Assembly (NCBI GenBank): GCA_003075315.1
Contig: QDFQ01000002.1
Span: 496,460-560,459 of the forward strand
From: Arthrobacter sp. TPD3018
GTDB taxonomy: Bacteria; Pseudomonadota; Alphaproteobacteria; Sphingomonadales; Sphingomonadaceae
Length of the DNA: 64,000 bases
Direction of reading: 5' to 3'
This document shows positions 1-7,958 of this stretch, in pieces. Every line of letters starts with the position of its first letter. Position 1 is the stretch's first letter. Both the position numbers and the translations under genes were made by a program. The notes under the pieces are model-generated. The model saw only the letters and a list, made by a program, of their open reading frames with translations, had not been told where the DNA came from and searched no databases.

Positions 1-303
1 GGATACCAGGCCCCAACTCACCATGATCCGCGCGATCCAGCGCCGTGCGCCGACGCGCTGGAGCATCAGGTTGCTCGGCACCTCCATCAGGAAATAGGCG
101 ACGAAGAACAGGCTGGCGCCAAAGCCGAAGACCGTGCTGCTCAACCCCAGATCGGCGTTCATCTGCAGCGATGCCATGCCGATGTTGGCGCGGTCGATGA
201 ACGCAAGCAGGTAACAGAGCATCAGGAACGGCAGCAGCCGCCACGTCACCTTACGCATGACCCGCGCTTCCAGGGCGTCGGGGGTCCCGTCTGGGCTCGT
301 CAT
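1..303 (-). CDS. MFS transporter, ACS-type anion symporter (N-terminal part, cut by window edge)
   Basis: Reading the minus strand from the ATG at 303 gives about 101 residues with no stop. A short charged N-terminus (EARVMRKVTWRLLPFLML) is followed by a first membrane helix and the loop AFIDRANIGMASLQMNADLGL. A second helix follows, with YFLMEVPSNLMLQRVGARRW. The D-R-x-N-(I/V)-G loop after helix 1 and the EVPSN-x-(M/L) segment in helix 2 are typical of the anion:cation symporter family of the major facilitator superfamily, which imports sugar acids, tartrate, phthalate and similar organic anions across the inner membrane. It lies 58 bp downstream of the hydroxyacid dehydrogenase on the same strand, so the two probably form an operon. 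The C-terminal part is outside the window. The substrate is not deducible; an organic acid is likely from context. Confidence 0.85.
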   Translation of the reverse strand, partial: MTSPDGTPDALEARVMRKVTWRLLPFLMLCYLLAFIDRANIGMASLQMNADLGLSSTVFGFGASLFFVAYFLMEVPSNLMLQRVGARRWIARIMVSWGLVS

Positions 304-361
304 CACCACTTCCTCTCGTTGATCCGCGCGCCCCCTCTTGCGGGTGGACGTCGCGGATCGG

Positions 362-1387
362 TCAGGCGGCCGTCGCGGCCAGCGTATTCACCAGGTTGCG
401 CGGCTCAATCGCACCCGTCGTCAGATAGGCGGCGATCTGGTCGACTACGCTGATGCCGACCCGAATACGCGCTTCGCGCGTGTTGGCGCCGACGTGCGGG
501 CTGACGACCAGATTGTCGAGCGCCCAGAACGGATGATCCGCCGCCGGCGGTTCGCTGGCGAACGTATCCAGCCCGGCGCCGGCGAGCGGTCCCGATTGCA
601 ACGCCTGGACCAGCGCGGTCTCGTCGATCAGCTCGCCGCGCGCCGTGTTGAGCAGGATGCTGCCGGGCCGCATCGCGGCCAGCGCGTCGGCATCGATGAA
701 GCCGCGATTGTCCGGCGTCAGCGGACAGTGCAGGCTGACGATGTCGCTCTGCTCCAGCAGCTCGCGCACCGTGGCGCAGCGGATCGTGCCGACTGGGAGC
801 TGCGCGTCGCCCAGATACGGATCGTAGATCCGCACCGTCCCGCCGAAGGGCGCAAGCAGGTGGAGGAAGGCGCGGCCGATCGCACCCAGCCCAACCAGGC
901 CTATGCTCTTGCCGGTGATCTCGGTGCCCGCATAGGTCGGCTTGTCCCAATGCCCGTCGCGCACGCGGCGATCGAGCCAGGCAGTCGATCGTGCGACACT
1001 CATCAGCAGCGCCAGCGCCTGTTCGGCGACCGACTGCGCGTTGGCACCGCCGGCTACCACGACGGGGATGCCCCGCGCCGATGCGGCGGCGCGATCGATG
1101 CCGTCGACGCCGACGCCATGTTTGGCGATGATCCGCAATGTCGGGATCCCCTCGATCACCGCGCGCGACACGACGCCCATCCGGACGACGATCGCCTGCG
1201 CGCCGATCGCATTGGCTGCGGCGATCATCTCGTCCGCGTCGGCATAGGGCTTGAGAGGAACCAGCTTCAGGCCGTGCTCCGCCGCCGTACGCATGGCCGC
1301 GTCGCTCAGCAGCGGCCCGGCGATCAGCGCCGTCATGTCGGTAGCCTGACTCGTCACGTCCCTCTCCCTGGCGGTTTCTCCGCTCAT
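362..1387 (-). CDS. D-isomer-specific 2-hydroxyacid dehydrogenase (NAD(P)-dependent)
   Basis: A 341-residue cytoplasmic oxidoreductase of the phosphoglycerate/formate dehydrogenase family, interconverting 2-keto acids and D-2-hydroxyacids. The Rossmann motif GLVGLGAIGR lies at about 163-172. The catalytic triad of the family is intact: Arg250 in LLNTARGELID, Glu279 in DTFASEPP and His298 in VVSPHVGANT. The length is normal for the family. The start at 1387 (MSGETARER) has AAGAGG just upstream; Met18 is an alternative. It is the first gene of a minus-strand unit with the MFS carrier and diverges from a TonB receptor/RraA/IclR operon across 128 bp. A role in catabolism of an imported acid is therefore more likely than serine biosynthesis, but this is inference. 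Confidence 0.9.
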   Translation of the reverse strand: MSGETARERDVTSQATDMTALIAGPLLSDAAMRTAAEHGLKLVPLKPYADADEMIAAANAIGAQAIVVRMGVVSRAVIEGIPTLRIIAKHGVGVDGIDRAAASARGIPVVVAGGANAQSVAEQALALLMSVARSTAWLDRRVRDGHWDKPTYAGTEITGKSIGLVGLGAIGRAFLHLLAPFGGTVRIYDPYLGDAQLPVGTIRCATVRELLEQSDIVSLHCPLTPDNRGFIDADALAAMRPGSILLNTARGELIDETALVQALQSGPLAGAGLDTFASEPPAADHPFWALDNLVVSPHVGANTREARIRVGISVVDQIAAYLTTGAIEPRNLVNTLAATAA

Positions 1388-1431
1388 CGCCTCTTCATAG
1401 CCACCAACGCCACAGCCGCAACATTATTCTG

Positions 1432-1464
1432 AAACGACGTTGCGTTTTATTTTATCTGCAGATA
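1432..1464. promoter_or_regulatory. Candidate operator region in the divergent promoter (two inverted repeats)
   Basis: The 128-bp gap between the divergent hydroxyacid dehydrogenase and TonB receptor holds an imperfect inverted repeat AAACG-N6-CGTTT (1432-1447, within TGAAACGACGTTGCGTTTTA). A perfect 12-bp palindrome TATCTGCAGATA (1453-1464) follows six bases later. IclR-family proteins bind short palindromes in such divergent regions, and the locus encodes one (5188-5958). Which repeat, if either, is bound cannot be decided from sequence alone. Confidence 0.4.
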
Positions 1465-1515
1465 CAAGCCGCTGGCGACGGGCGCAAAGCTCGCATCACA
1501 TTCCAGGAGAGGCAT

Positions 1516-4416
1516 ATGCTCATCGGCCGCATCGCCAATAATCGTCATCTACTACTCGCCGGCGTCAGCGCCGCCTGTCTGTGGATGTCGGCAGCCCATG
1601 CGCAGACCGCCCCGGCAGCGGACGCGAACCCGGCGACACAGACCACCGCCGTTCCCACGGCCCCCGAAGCGGTACAGACCCAGGAACCGCAGACCGCCGA
1701 ACCCACGCCCGCTGATACCGCCACGCCGCAGGAGGCGCCCGAACAAGGCGCCGACATCGTCGTGACGGGATCGCGCATCGGCCGCAGCGGCTTCACGACG
1801 CCGACGCCGGTCACCGTCATCAATTCCGATCAGCTGGTGAAGAGCGCGCCCTCCACCCTCGCCGAGTCGCTGCGCAACCTCCCGGCCCTCACGGCGACGT
1901 CGGGTCCGCAGCGCGCCAGCGGCACGCAGGGCGGCGGTCAGTCGTTCCTCAACCTGCGCAACCTCGGTGCGGTCCGCACGCTGACGCTGCTCGATGGCCG
2001 TCGCTTCGTCGCCGCGAGCCAGTTCGGCACCGTCGACGTCAACCTGCTGCCCGCCGGCCTGATCCAGCGCGTCGACATCGTTACCGGTGGCGCGTCCGCC
2101 GCCTACGGGTCGGACGCGGTCGCGGGCGTCGTCAATTTCGTGCTCGATACCAAATACGAAGGCCTGAAGGGTGAGGTGTCGTCGGGCATCTCCGGCGAAG
2201 GCGACAATGCCGAAAAGCGCGCGATCCTGACCGGCGGCGTCAGCACGGCGGGCGACCGCCTGCACCTGATCGCCAGCGCCGAATATTACCAGAACGACGG
2301 CATCCTCGAAGGCAAGCGCGACTGGGCGCGGCGCGGCACCAACCTGATCAACGGCCCAGCCGGCGGCCCGGTCCAGATCCTGGCGAACGACGTCCGCAAC
2401 CTCGGCACCTATGGTGGCATGCTGCTGACTGGCAACGGCGGCACCGCGGCGCAGAACGCCCTGTTCCGCGGGCTGCAATTCGGCCCCGGCGGCACGGTCC
2501 TGCCCTACAGCTTCGGCTCTTACTCCACCTCGACGCAGCAGATCGGCGGCGACGGCGTGAACACCGAACTGTTCCAGGAAATCAACCGCCCGCTGGAACG
2601 CTGGTCCACCTTCGGCCGCGCCGAATACGACCTGACCGACAATCTCTCGGTGTTCGGCGAGGCATCCTACGGCTGGACCGACACGCGTTATTCCACCTCG
2701 ACCAACCGCCATCAGGTCCAGAACCCGATCACGATCCGGCGCGACAATGCGTTTCTGCCGCAGCCGATCCGCAACCTCCTCGCCGCCAATCCCTCCGTCA
2801 CCAGCCTCACCATGCTGCGCTGGTCGGTCGAAGGCGGCCTGACCGATGTCGCCGTCACCACCGACACGCGCCGCTTCGTCGGTGGTTTCAACGCCAAGGT
2901 CGGCGGGCTGAAGATCAACGGCTATTACCAGCATGGCCGCACCAACCAGCGCACCGACGTGCTCAACAACGAGATCACGGCGAATTTCACCCGCGCCGCC
3001 GACGCGGTGGTCAATCCCGCCAACGGCCAGATCGTCTGCCGCTCGACGCTGACCAACCCCAATGACGGCTGCGCGCCGTTCAACGTCTTCGGCGAAGGCT
3101 CGCCGTCCGCGGCGGCGCTCGCCTACACCCGCGGCACCAGCCGCACCGACTCCGTCTTTACCGAGGACGTCGCCGCACTCAACGTGTCGGGCACGCTGTT
3201 CCAGGGCTGGGCCGGCCCGATCTCGTTCGCGACCGGCGCCGAATATCGGAAGGAAACGGCCGAGCTGTCGGTCGATGCCTTGTCGCGCGCGGGCGCCTTC
3301 CTGTTCGCCAATCCGCAGCCCTGGTCGGGCAAGTATGACGTCCGCGAAGGCTATGTCGAAACCGTCGTGCCGCTGCTGCGCGACCTGCCCTTCGCCAAGT
3401 CGGTCGAGTTCAACGGCGCGGTCCGCTACACCGATTATTCGACCAGCGGCGGCGTGACGACGTGGAAGGCAGGGCTCAGCTGGACGCCGTTCGACGCGCT
3501 GCGCCTGCGCGGCACGCGCTCGCGCGACATTCGCGCGCCCAACCTGTCCGAACTGTTCACCAGCGGCCGCACGCAGTCGGCGACGATCGTCGATCCGTTC
3601 AAGAACAACATCCGCCTGTCCGGCATCTTCGTCACCACCGGCGGCAATGCGCAGCTGCAACCCGAAAAGGCGGATACGCTGACGCTCGGCGCGGTGATTC
3701 AGCCGCCGATGATCCCCGGCTTCAACCTGTCGGTCGATTATTACGACATCAAGATCAAGGACGCGATCGGCACGCTGACCGCGCAACAAACGGTCGACCA
3801 GTGTTTCGCCGGCAACCAGCTTGCCTGCAGCCTCGTCCAGCGCGACGGCGGCGGCAACCTGACCGGCCTGGTCGCCTTCCCGATCAACCTGTCGGAACTG
3901 GAAACCAACGGCCTCGACGTCGAGGCGAGCTATCGCGTGCCGCTGTCCTCGATGATGGACACCGACGCGACGCTCAACCTGCGCACCGTCGTGTCCTATG
4001 TCGGCAAGCTGTCCTCGACCACGCCGGGGTCGGCGCCGATCGACCGCGCCGGCGAAGTGGGCATCAGCGCCAACCCGCATTGGCGCTTCAACGCCCAGGC
4101 CGATTTCTACAAGGGCAATTTCAACCTGTTCAACCAGGTCCGCTTTATCGGTGGTGGCCGCTATGACGTGACCCGCGGCCCGTCGCAGATCGACCTGCAG
4201 AATGTCAAGGCGCAGGCCTATTGGGACCTTCAGCTTGGCTACAAGCTCGAGAATGTCGGCCTCAAGGGCGCGGAATTCTATCTGAACATCCGCAACGTCC
4301 TCGACACCGATCCCCCCGCCGCGCCCGGCGACGGCACGATCGCGCTGGCGACCAATACCGGCCTGTACGACACCACCGGACGCCTGTTCCGCGTCGGTTT
4401 CCGCTTCAACTTCTGA
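1516..4416 (+). CDS. TonB-dependent outer-membrane receptor
   Basis: A 966-residue outer-membrane protein for energy-dependent uptake. A signal peptide of about 29 residues ends AAHA|Q and is followed by a Pro/Thr/Glu-rich linker (about 30-75). Next is the plug: a TonB-box-like start (GADIVVTGSRI), then NLPALTATSG, a LRNLGAVRTLTLLDGRR stretch and GASAAYGSDAVAGVVNFVL. The beta-barrel ends in RLFRVGFRFNF, with the terminal Phe required for barrel insertion. The length suits the large sphingomonad receptors of this group. GGAGAGG at 1505-1511 supports the start at 1516. It is the first gene of a unit with the RraA-like aldolase 49 bp downstream. The ligand is unknown; the neighbours suggest an oligomeric or complexed precursor of an organic acid. 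Confidence 0.95.
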   Translation: MLIGRIANNRHLLLAGVSAACLWMSAAHAQTAPAADANPATQTTAVPTAPEAVQTQEPQTAEPTPADTATPQEAPEQGADIVVTGSRIGRSGFTTPTPVTVINSDQLVKSAPSTLAESLRNLPALTATSGPQRASGTQGGGQSFLNLRNLGAVRTLTLLDGRRFVAASQFGTVDVNLLPAGLIQRVDIVTGGASAAYGSDAVAGVVNFVLDTKYEGLKGEVSSGISGEGDNAEKRAILTGGVSTAGDRLHLIASAEYYQNDGILEGKRDWARRGTNLINGPAGGPVQILANDVRNLGTYGGMLLTGNGGTAAQNALFRGLQFGPGGTVLPYSFGSYSTSTQQIGGDGVNTELFQEINRPLERWSTFGRAEYDLTDNLSVFGEASYGWTDTRYSTSTNRHQVQNPITIRRDNAFLPQPIRNLLAANPSVTSLTMLRWSVEGGLTDVAVTTDTRRFVGGFNAKVGGLKINGYYQHGRTNQRTDVLNNEITANFTRAADAVVNPANGQIVCRSTLTNPNDGCAPFNVFGEGSPSAAALAYTRGTSRTDSVFTEDVAALNVSGTLFQGWAGPISFATGAEYRKETAELSVDALSRAGAFLFANPQPWSGKYDVREGYVETVVPLLRDLPFAKSVEFNGAVRYTDYSTSGGVTTWKAGLSWTPFDALRLRGTRSRDIRAPNLSELFTSGRTQSATIVDPFKNNIRLSGIFVTTGGNAQLQPEKADTLTLGAVIQPPMIPGFNLSVDYYDIKIKDAIGTLTAQQTVDQCFAGNQLACSLVQRDGGGNLTGLVAFPINLSELETNGLDVEASYRVPLSSMMDTDATLNLRTVVSYVGKLSSTTPGSAPIDRAGEVGISANPHWRFNAQADFYKGNFNLFNQVRFIGGGRYDVTRGPSQIDLQNVKAQAYWDLQLGYKLENVGLKGAEFYLNIRNVLDTDPPAAPGDGTIALATNTGLYDTTGRLFRVGFRFNF

Positions 4417-4465
4417 TCCCCATTCCGGCCGCGCACATGCGCGCGGCCGGCAGGAGCCAATTCCC

Positions 4466-5140
4466 ATGTCGATCGGTTTTCGCGTCCTTCCCCTCACCCG
4501 TCGGATCGATGCCGACCTGGTCCGCCAGTTCGCCGACCTGCCCGTCGCCAACGTCAGCGACGCGATGAACCGCATGGTGGCCGGCGGCGCGGCGCTGCGG
4601 CCGATGCATGGCGGCGGCGTGCTGGCGGGGCCGGCGGTCACGGTGAAGGCGCGACCGGGCGACAATCTGATGCTGCACAAGGCGCTCGACATCGCCGCAC
4701 CCGGTGACGTCGTGGTGGTGGATGCGGGCGGCGATCTGACCAACGCCCTTATCGGCGAACTGATGGTGGCGCACGCGCAGAGCCGCGGCCTCGCCGGCAT
4801 CGTCATCTTCGGCGCGATCCGCGATGTCGCGGCGATCCGCGCGGGCAGCTTCCCGGTCTTCGCCGCCGGGGTGACGCATCGCGGCCCCTACAAGGATGGC
4901 CCGGGCGAAGTGAACGTGCCGATCGCGATCGACGGCATGGTGATCCATCCGGGCGACCTCATACTCGGCGACGACGATGGTCTCGTCACGGTCGCCATCG
5001 ACGATGCCGCGACGGTCCTCGCCGCCGCATCGGCCAAACACGCTGCGGAAACGGCGCAGATGGACAAGATCCGCCGCGGCGAAAACCCGCGGGCATGGGT
5101 CGATGAGACACTCAAGCGTTTGGGCTGCGAAGGCGTGTGA
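4466..5140 (+). CDS. RraA/HMG-aldolase family protein (putative class II pyruvate aldolase or decarboxylase)
   Basis: A 224-residue protein of the RraA-like fold. The features visible are VANVSDAMNRM near the N-terminus, the glycine-rich GGGVLAGPAVTVKARPGDN, DVVVVDAGGDLTNALIGELM, and GIVIFGAIRDVAAIRA with the Arg-Asp pair that binds substrate and, with a downstream acid, a divalent metal in 4-hydroxy-4-methyl-2-oxoglutarate and 4-carboxy-4-hydroxy-2-oxoadipate aldolases. The RNase E inhibitor RraA shares this fold but is usually about 160 residues. The longer C-terminus and the catabolic context favour an aldolase or oxaloacetate-decarboxylase-type enzyme making pyruvate. It lies 49 bp after the TonB receptor, and its stop overlaps the annotated upstream start region of the IclR gene. 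Confidence 0.8.
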   Translation: MSIGFRVLPLTRRIDADLVRQFADLPVANVSDAMNRMVAGGAALRPMHGGGVLAGPAVTVKARPGDNLMLHKALDIAAPGDVVVVDAGGDLTNALIGELMVAHAQSRGLAGIVIFGAIRDVAAIRAGSFPVFAAGVTHRGPYKDGPGEVNVPIAIDGMVIHPGDLILGDDDGLVTVAIDDAATVLAAASAKHAAETAQMDKIRRGENPRAWVDETLKRLGCEGV

Positions 5141-5154
5141 TGACAGACCCGGCT

Positions 5155-5174
5155 CCCTCCCGCTATCGGGAGGG
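5155..5174 (+). promoter_or_regulatory. Perfect hairpin overlapping the iclR-type gene's ribosome binding site
   Basis: CCCTCCCG (5155-5162), loop CTAT, then CGGGAGGG (5167-5174) form a perfect 8-bp GC-rich stem between the aldolase stop and the ATG at 5188. The right arm is part of the purine-rich GGGAGGGGGAAGG tract (5168-5180) that serves as ribosome binding site. The stem could mask the site or act as a weak terminator or attenuator; there is no T-run. It could equally be a dispersed intergenic hairpin. Confidence 0.45.
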
Positions 5175-5187
5175 GGAAGGGATCAGC

Positions 5188-5958
5188 ATGGCGACGATCA
5201 TCAAGGACCGGGGCATCAAGGACCGGGGGATCAAGGACAGACCGGCGCTGGAAGGCGTCGCCGCCGCCGAACGCGCGCTGGAACTGCTCACCTGCTTTCG
5301 TACCGGCGACAAGGCGCTGACACTGGTCGAGCTCGCCGACCGCACCGGGCTGGTCAAGAGCACGATCATGCGCCTCGCGATCAGCCTCGAACGGTACAAT
5401 CTGCTCGTCCGCCTGCACGACGGCCGGTATCAGCTCGGCAGCGGTGTCGTTCGCCTCGGGACGATCTATCAGGAAAGCACCGACCTCGAACAGCATGTCA
5501 TGCCGGTGCTCGCCAGGCTCGCCGCCGATACGCAGGAAACCGCGACCTTCTACGTCCGCCACGGCGAGGTGCGGCTGTGCCTGTTCCGCGTCAACTCGCC
5601 TAGCAGCCTGCGCCTCGACGTCGCACCGGGCACGCAGCGGCCGATGGATCTGGCCGGTTCGGCGCAATTGCTGCGGCTGTTCGCAGACTGGCCGGATACG
5701 AAGCCCGATCTTCCGACGCTGCCGATCTATACCGCCGGCGCCACCACGCCCCACGTCGCGTCCTGCTCCGTCCCGATCATCGGCCAGGGCAATCGACTGG
5801 TCGGCGCGCTCAGCCTCGCCGGGCCCGACGCGCGTTTGACCGAACAGCGCGGCGCCGAGGTCGCGCTCCAGCTGTTACGGTCCGGCCTTGAACTGTGTCG
5901 CGCGCTGGGCGGCGACGCGGAGGCGATCTACCGGGTTCCGATCGCACTCGCGACGTAG
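5188..5958 (+). CDS. IclR family transcriptional regulator
   Basis: About 256 residues. An N-terminal winged helix-turn-helix reads ALEGVAAAERALELLTCF then LTLVELADRTGLVKSTIMRL and SLERYNLLVRLHDGRYQLG. The larger IclR effector domain follows (VMPVLARLAADTQETATFYVRHG, then PHVASCSVPIIGQGNRLVGALSLAGP). The reading frame is open up to a GTG at 5137 that overlaps the aldolase stop. I prefer the ATG at 5188, which has a strong purine-rich site 8 bp upstream and begins just before the conserved region. The N-terminus contains a 15-base in-frame tandem repeat (5200-5240) encoding IKDRG. It likely controls the divergent locus; IclR proteins of catabolic loci respond to the pathway substrate or intermediate. 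Confidence 0.92.
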   Translation: MATIIKDRGIKDRGIKDRPALEGVAAAERALELLTCFRTGDKALTLVELADRTGLVKSTIMRLAISLERYNLLVRLHDGRYQLGSGVVRLGTIYQESTDLEQHVMPVLARLAADTQETATFYVRHGEVRLCLFRVNSPSSLRLDVAPGTQRPMDLAGSAQLLRLFADWPDTKPDLPTLPIYTAGATTPHVASCSVPIIGQGNRLVGALSLAGPDARLTEQRGAEVALQLLRSGLELCRALGGDAEAIYRVPIALAT

Positions 5959-6002
5959 CCTACGCGGGCTGCCTTGATGGCCACCCGCCCTCTATCGATG
6001 GA

Positions 6003-6665
6003 TTATTTCCTCATCAGTGGCGCTTCGCTGCCGATCGACGGCGATGCCCCCGGTAGCGGAGCGCTCACGTTCGATTGCGACCGTAGCATCTTCGCCGCCT
6101 CGGCGCGGATCGCGGCCTGTACCTGCGGACTGGTGAGATCGACGGGGCCGCTATACTGGTTACCGGGTATCGCACGGCTGTTCGCGACGAGCGCCGCGGG
6201 GCGCGCCGGCGAGCCGTCCGCGAGTTTGTAGCGCGTGGCCATCGCCCCGGGGCAGACCTCTCCGGTGGCGGCGAAAAAGGCATCGGCGCTTTTGATGTCC
6301 TGACACATGCGCGCCACCGCGACATTGTCGAAGCCCATGGCATGCCACGCGGCCGCATCGGACCGGCGCTGGCACCCCTCGTCGCTCTTGCCGACATTGA
6401 TGTTGAAGGCGATGGGACCGCCCGCGGCGCCGCCGCCACTGCCGATCAGGCACGGATTGGCACCGCCGAAATAGCTACCCTGGGCGCTCGGCGTCGTCCA
6501 CGTGTGCCCGCCGTAGACGACCTCCTGCCGCGCCGGAACGTCGGTCTGCGGCCCGGTGATGGCCATGACGTTGACCGTATTGCTCGATTGCGCCTCCATT
6601 TGCTGCGCCGTGGCGCTCAGTGGCAGGAGCGCGAGAACGGCGGCTGGACCCAGGACACGTTTCAT
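6003..6665 (-). CDS. Secreted protein of unknown function
   Basis: A 220-residue protein with a clear signal peptide (MKRVLGPAAVLALLPLSATA|QQ). It is not a family I can name. The mature part has a Gly-rich segment (GGANPCLIGSGGGAAGGP), then FNINVGKSDEGCQRRSDAAAWHAMGFDNVAVARMCQD with four or more cysteines that may pair in the periplasm, and a low-complexity Pro/Ser tail. I have the impression that similar Cys/Gly patterns occur in sphingomonad proteins encoded next to another small secreted protein, as here, where the upstream gene (6724-7299) is also exported. The two are 58 bp apart on the same strand and are probably co-transcribed. It is convergent with the IclR gene. Confidence 0.65.
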   Translation of the reverse strand: MKRVLGPAAVLALLPLSATAQQMEAQSSNTVNVMAITGPQTDVPARQEVVYGGHTWTTPSAQGSYFGGANPCLIGSGGGAAGGPIAFNINVGKSDEGCQRRSDAAAWHAMGFDNVAVARMCQDIKSADAFFAATGEVCPGAMATRYKLADGSPARPAALVANSRAIPGNQYSGPVDLTSPQVQAAIRAEAAKMLRSQSNVSAPLPGASPSIGSEAPLMRK

Positions 6666-6723
6666 CTTCCCTCTCCCTCTTCAAGAAATGGGGTGGCGGC
6701 CGCGCCACCCCGAGTTTGGTCGA

Positions 6724-7299
6724 TCAGTCGACGTCCCAGCCCAGCGAGCCGAAGCCGAAGGCGGTGGCACCTGCCGCCCCGGCCACCGTCCAGTCGGTCG
6801 AGGTGAGGTTGAACTGGTCGGAGTGGGTCGCATCGAACGAGCTGACCAGTTTGAAGTCGGCGGTGCTCTGTCCGAAGTTCATGACCTGCATGTTGAGCGC
6901 CGCCGAACCACCGGTCAGACCGCCGTACAGGCCCGCGTTGAAGCTAGTGGTGGTGATGGTGCCGTTGTTCGCCGCATCGATGTTCGCGGCGATCGACGAC
7001 CCGGACGTACCGACGCCACCGACGACGGCATAGCTCGATCCGGCCGGCACGCTGCTGATGTTCATCGTGCCGCCGAAGCCGCTGCCGGACGATGCCGAGA
7101 TGTTGCGGGTGACATCGACGCTGAGCGTCTGACTGTTCGTCCCGCTCACCGCCGAGGTATCGATGGCGCCGTTGGTGAAGCCGCCGGCACCGATGCCGAT
7201 GCCGGCGCCGCCGGTCACCGTGCCCGATGTCTGCGCTGCGGCGGGCACGGCAATCGCGAATGCAAGAACCGACAGCGAACTGTAGATAGCTTTCTTCAT
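6724..7299 (-). CDS. Secreted Gly/Ser/Thr-rich protein of unknown function
   Basis: A 191-residue protein starting MKKAIYSSLSVLAFAIAVPAAAQ, a typical signal peptide cleaved after residue 22. The mature part is rich in Gly, Ser, Thr, Ala and Asn with alternating polar/hydrophobic residues (for example TLSVDVTRNISASSGSG and GTMNISSVPAGSSYAVVGG), as in secreted beta-rich or surface-fibre proteins. There are no cysteines. The ATG at 7299 was chosen over the upstream in-frame start at 7374 because it begins the signal peptide and has AGGAG about 8 bp upstream. The function is unknown. It sits in one minus-strand unit with the Cys-containing secreted protein downstream, which suggests a joint cell-surface role. 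Confidence 0.65.
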   Translation of the reverse strand: MKKAIYSSLSVLAFAIAVPAAAQTSGTVTGGAGIGIGAGGFTNGAIDTSAVSGTNSQTLSVDVTRNISASSGSGFGGTMNISSVPAGSSYAVVGGVGTSGSSIAANIDAANNGTITTTSFNAGLYGGLTGGSAALNMQVMNFGQSTADFKLVSSFDATHSDQFNLTSTDWTVAGAAGATAFGFGSLGWDVD

Positions 7300-7536
7300 G
7301 GCAAGTGCTCCTGTTGACCAACTGTCGTTGGGTGAACGGCCGGCGAAGATTTCGCCGTCCGGCCTGGAACACACCGCGCGGATCGGCGGGCCGCACGATG
7401 ACGGACAGGCAGATCCCGCGGCAATGAACCGCGCGCGACGAACGCGTCCGTAACGACCGCCGCAGATCTGTGTGTTTCGTTTCGATCGGCAGTGCCGCTC
7501 GCACCTGGGGGAGGCGCGAGCGACGACCGCCGGGAT

Positions 7537-7764
7537 TCAGGACGGAAGTGGCTGTCGTCCTGATCGGCCAGCCATCGTGGCCACGCCGGGCACCACGCGG
7601 GGGGCTTTGGGGCAAGCCCGGCGATCCCGGAACCGATCCGGCAGGATGGAGCCCGGCCGCCCGCGACGGTCGGCACGGGCGTCCACCCTGAGGGCGGGCA
7701 TCAGCCGGCCGTGCCGATCGTCGGTTTTCCCTTTCACCGCCCGATGCAGAATTGTGTCCGGCAT
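7537..7764 (-). CDS. Possible small basic protein, 75 residues
   Basis: An open frame whose ATG at 7764 is preceded by a near-ideal ribosome site, AGGAGGTG with 4-6 bp spacing, in an otherwise gene-free stretch of about 650 bp. The product (MPDTILHRAVKGKTDDRHGR...) is rich in Arg, Gly and Pro, with no membrane segment or motif I recognise. The strong ribosome site is the main argument; the low-complexity Arg-rich C-terminus is an argument against. It would be transcribed divergently from the kinase gene at 7959. Confidence 0.3.
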   Translation of the reverse strand: MPDTILHRAVKGKTDDRHGRLMPALRVDARADRRGRPGSILPDRFRDRRACPKAPRVVPGVATMAGRSGRQPLPS

Positions 7765-7958
7765 GACGCACCTCCTGCCGCTATCGCTACGACCGCCAAG
7801 GCCTCCCGAACATTCGCGCGATTACGGATCACCCTGCGGCATGCGATCCGTATTGTTTCGGAATTGCTGGACATGCCGCTGTGGCAGCAGGGTGCGCTCC
7901 GGGGGCGGACGCTGGCTCGTCCCGCTCCATGAATTGCCTATGCGAGGAGCGTCGCATC

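Noticed and set aside
1552-4806. 1084-codon open frame on the minus strand opposite the TonB receptor
   Set aside because: The product is Arg/Ala/Asp/Gly-rich without any domain, and lies antisense to a receptor with complete family signatures. It is a high-GC shadow.
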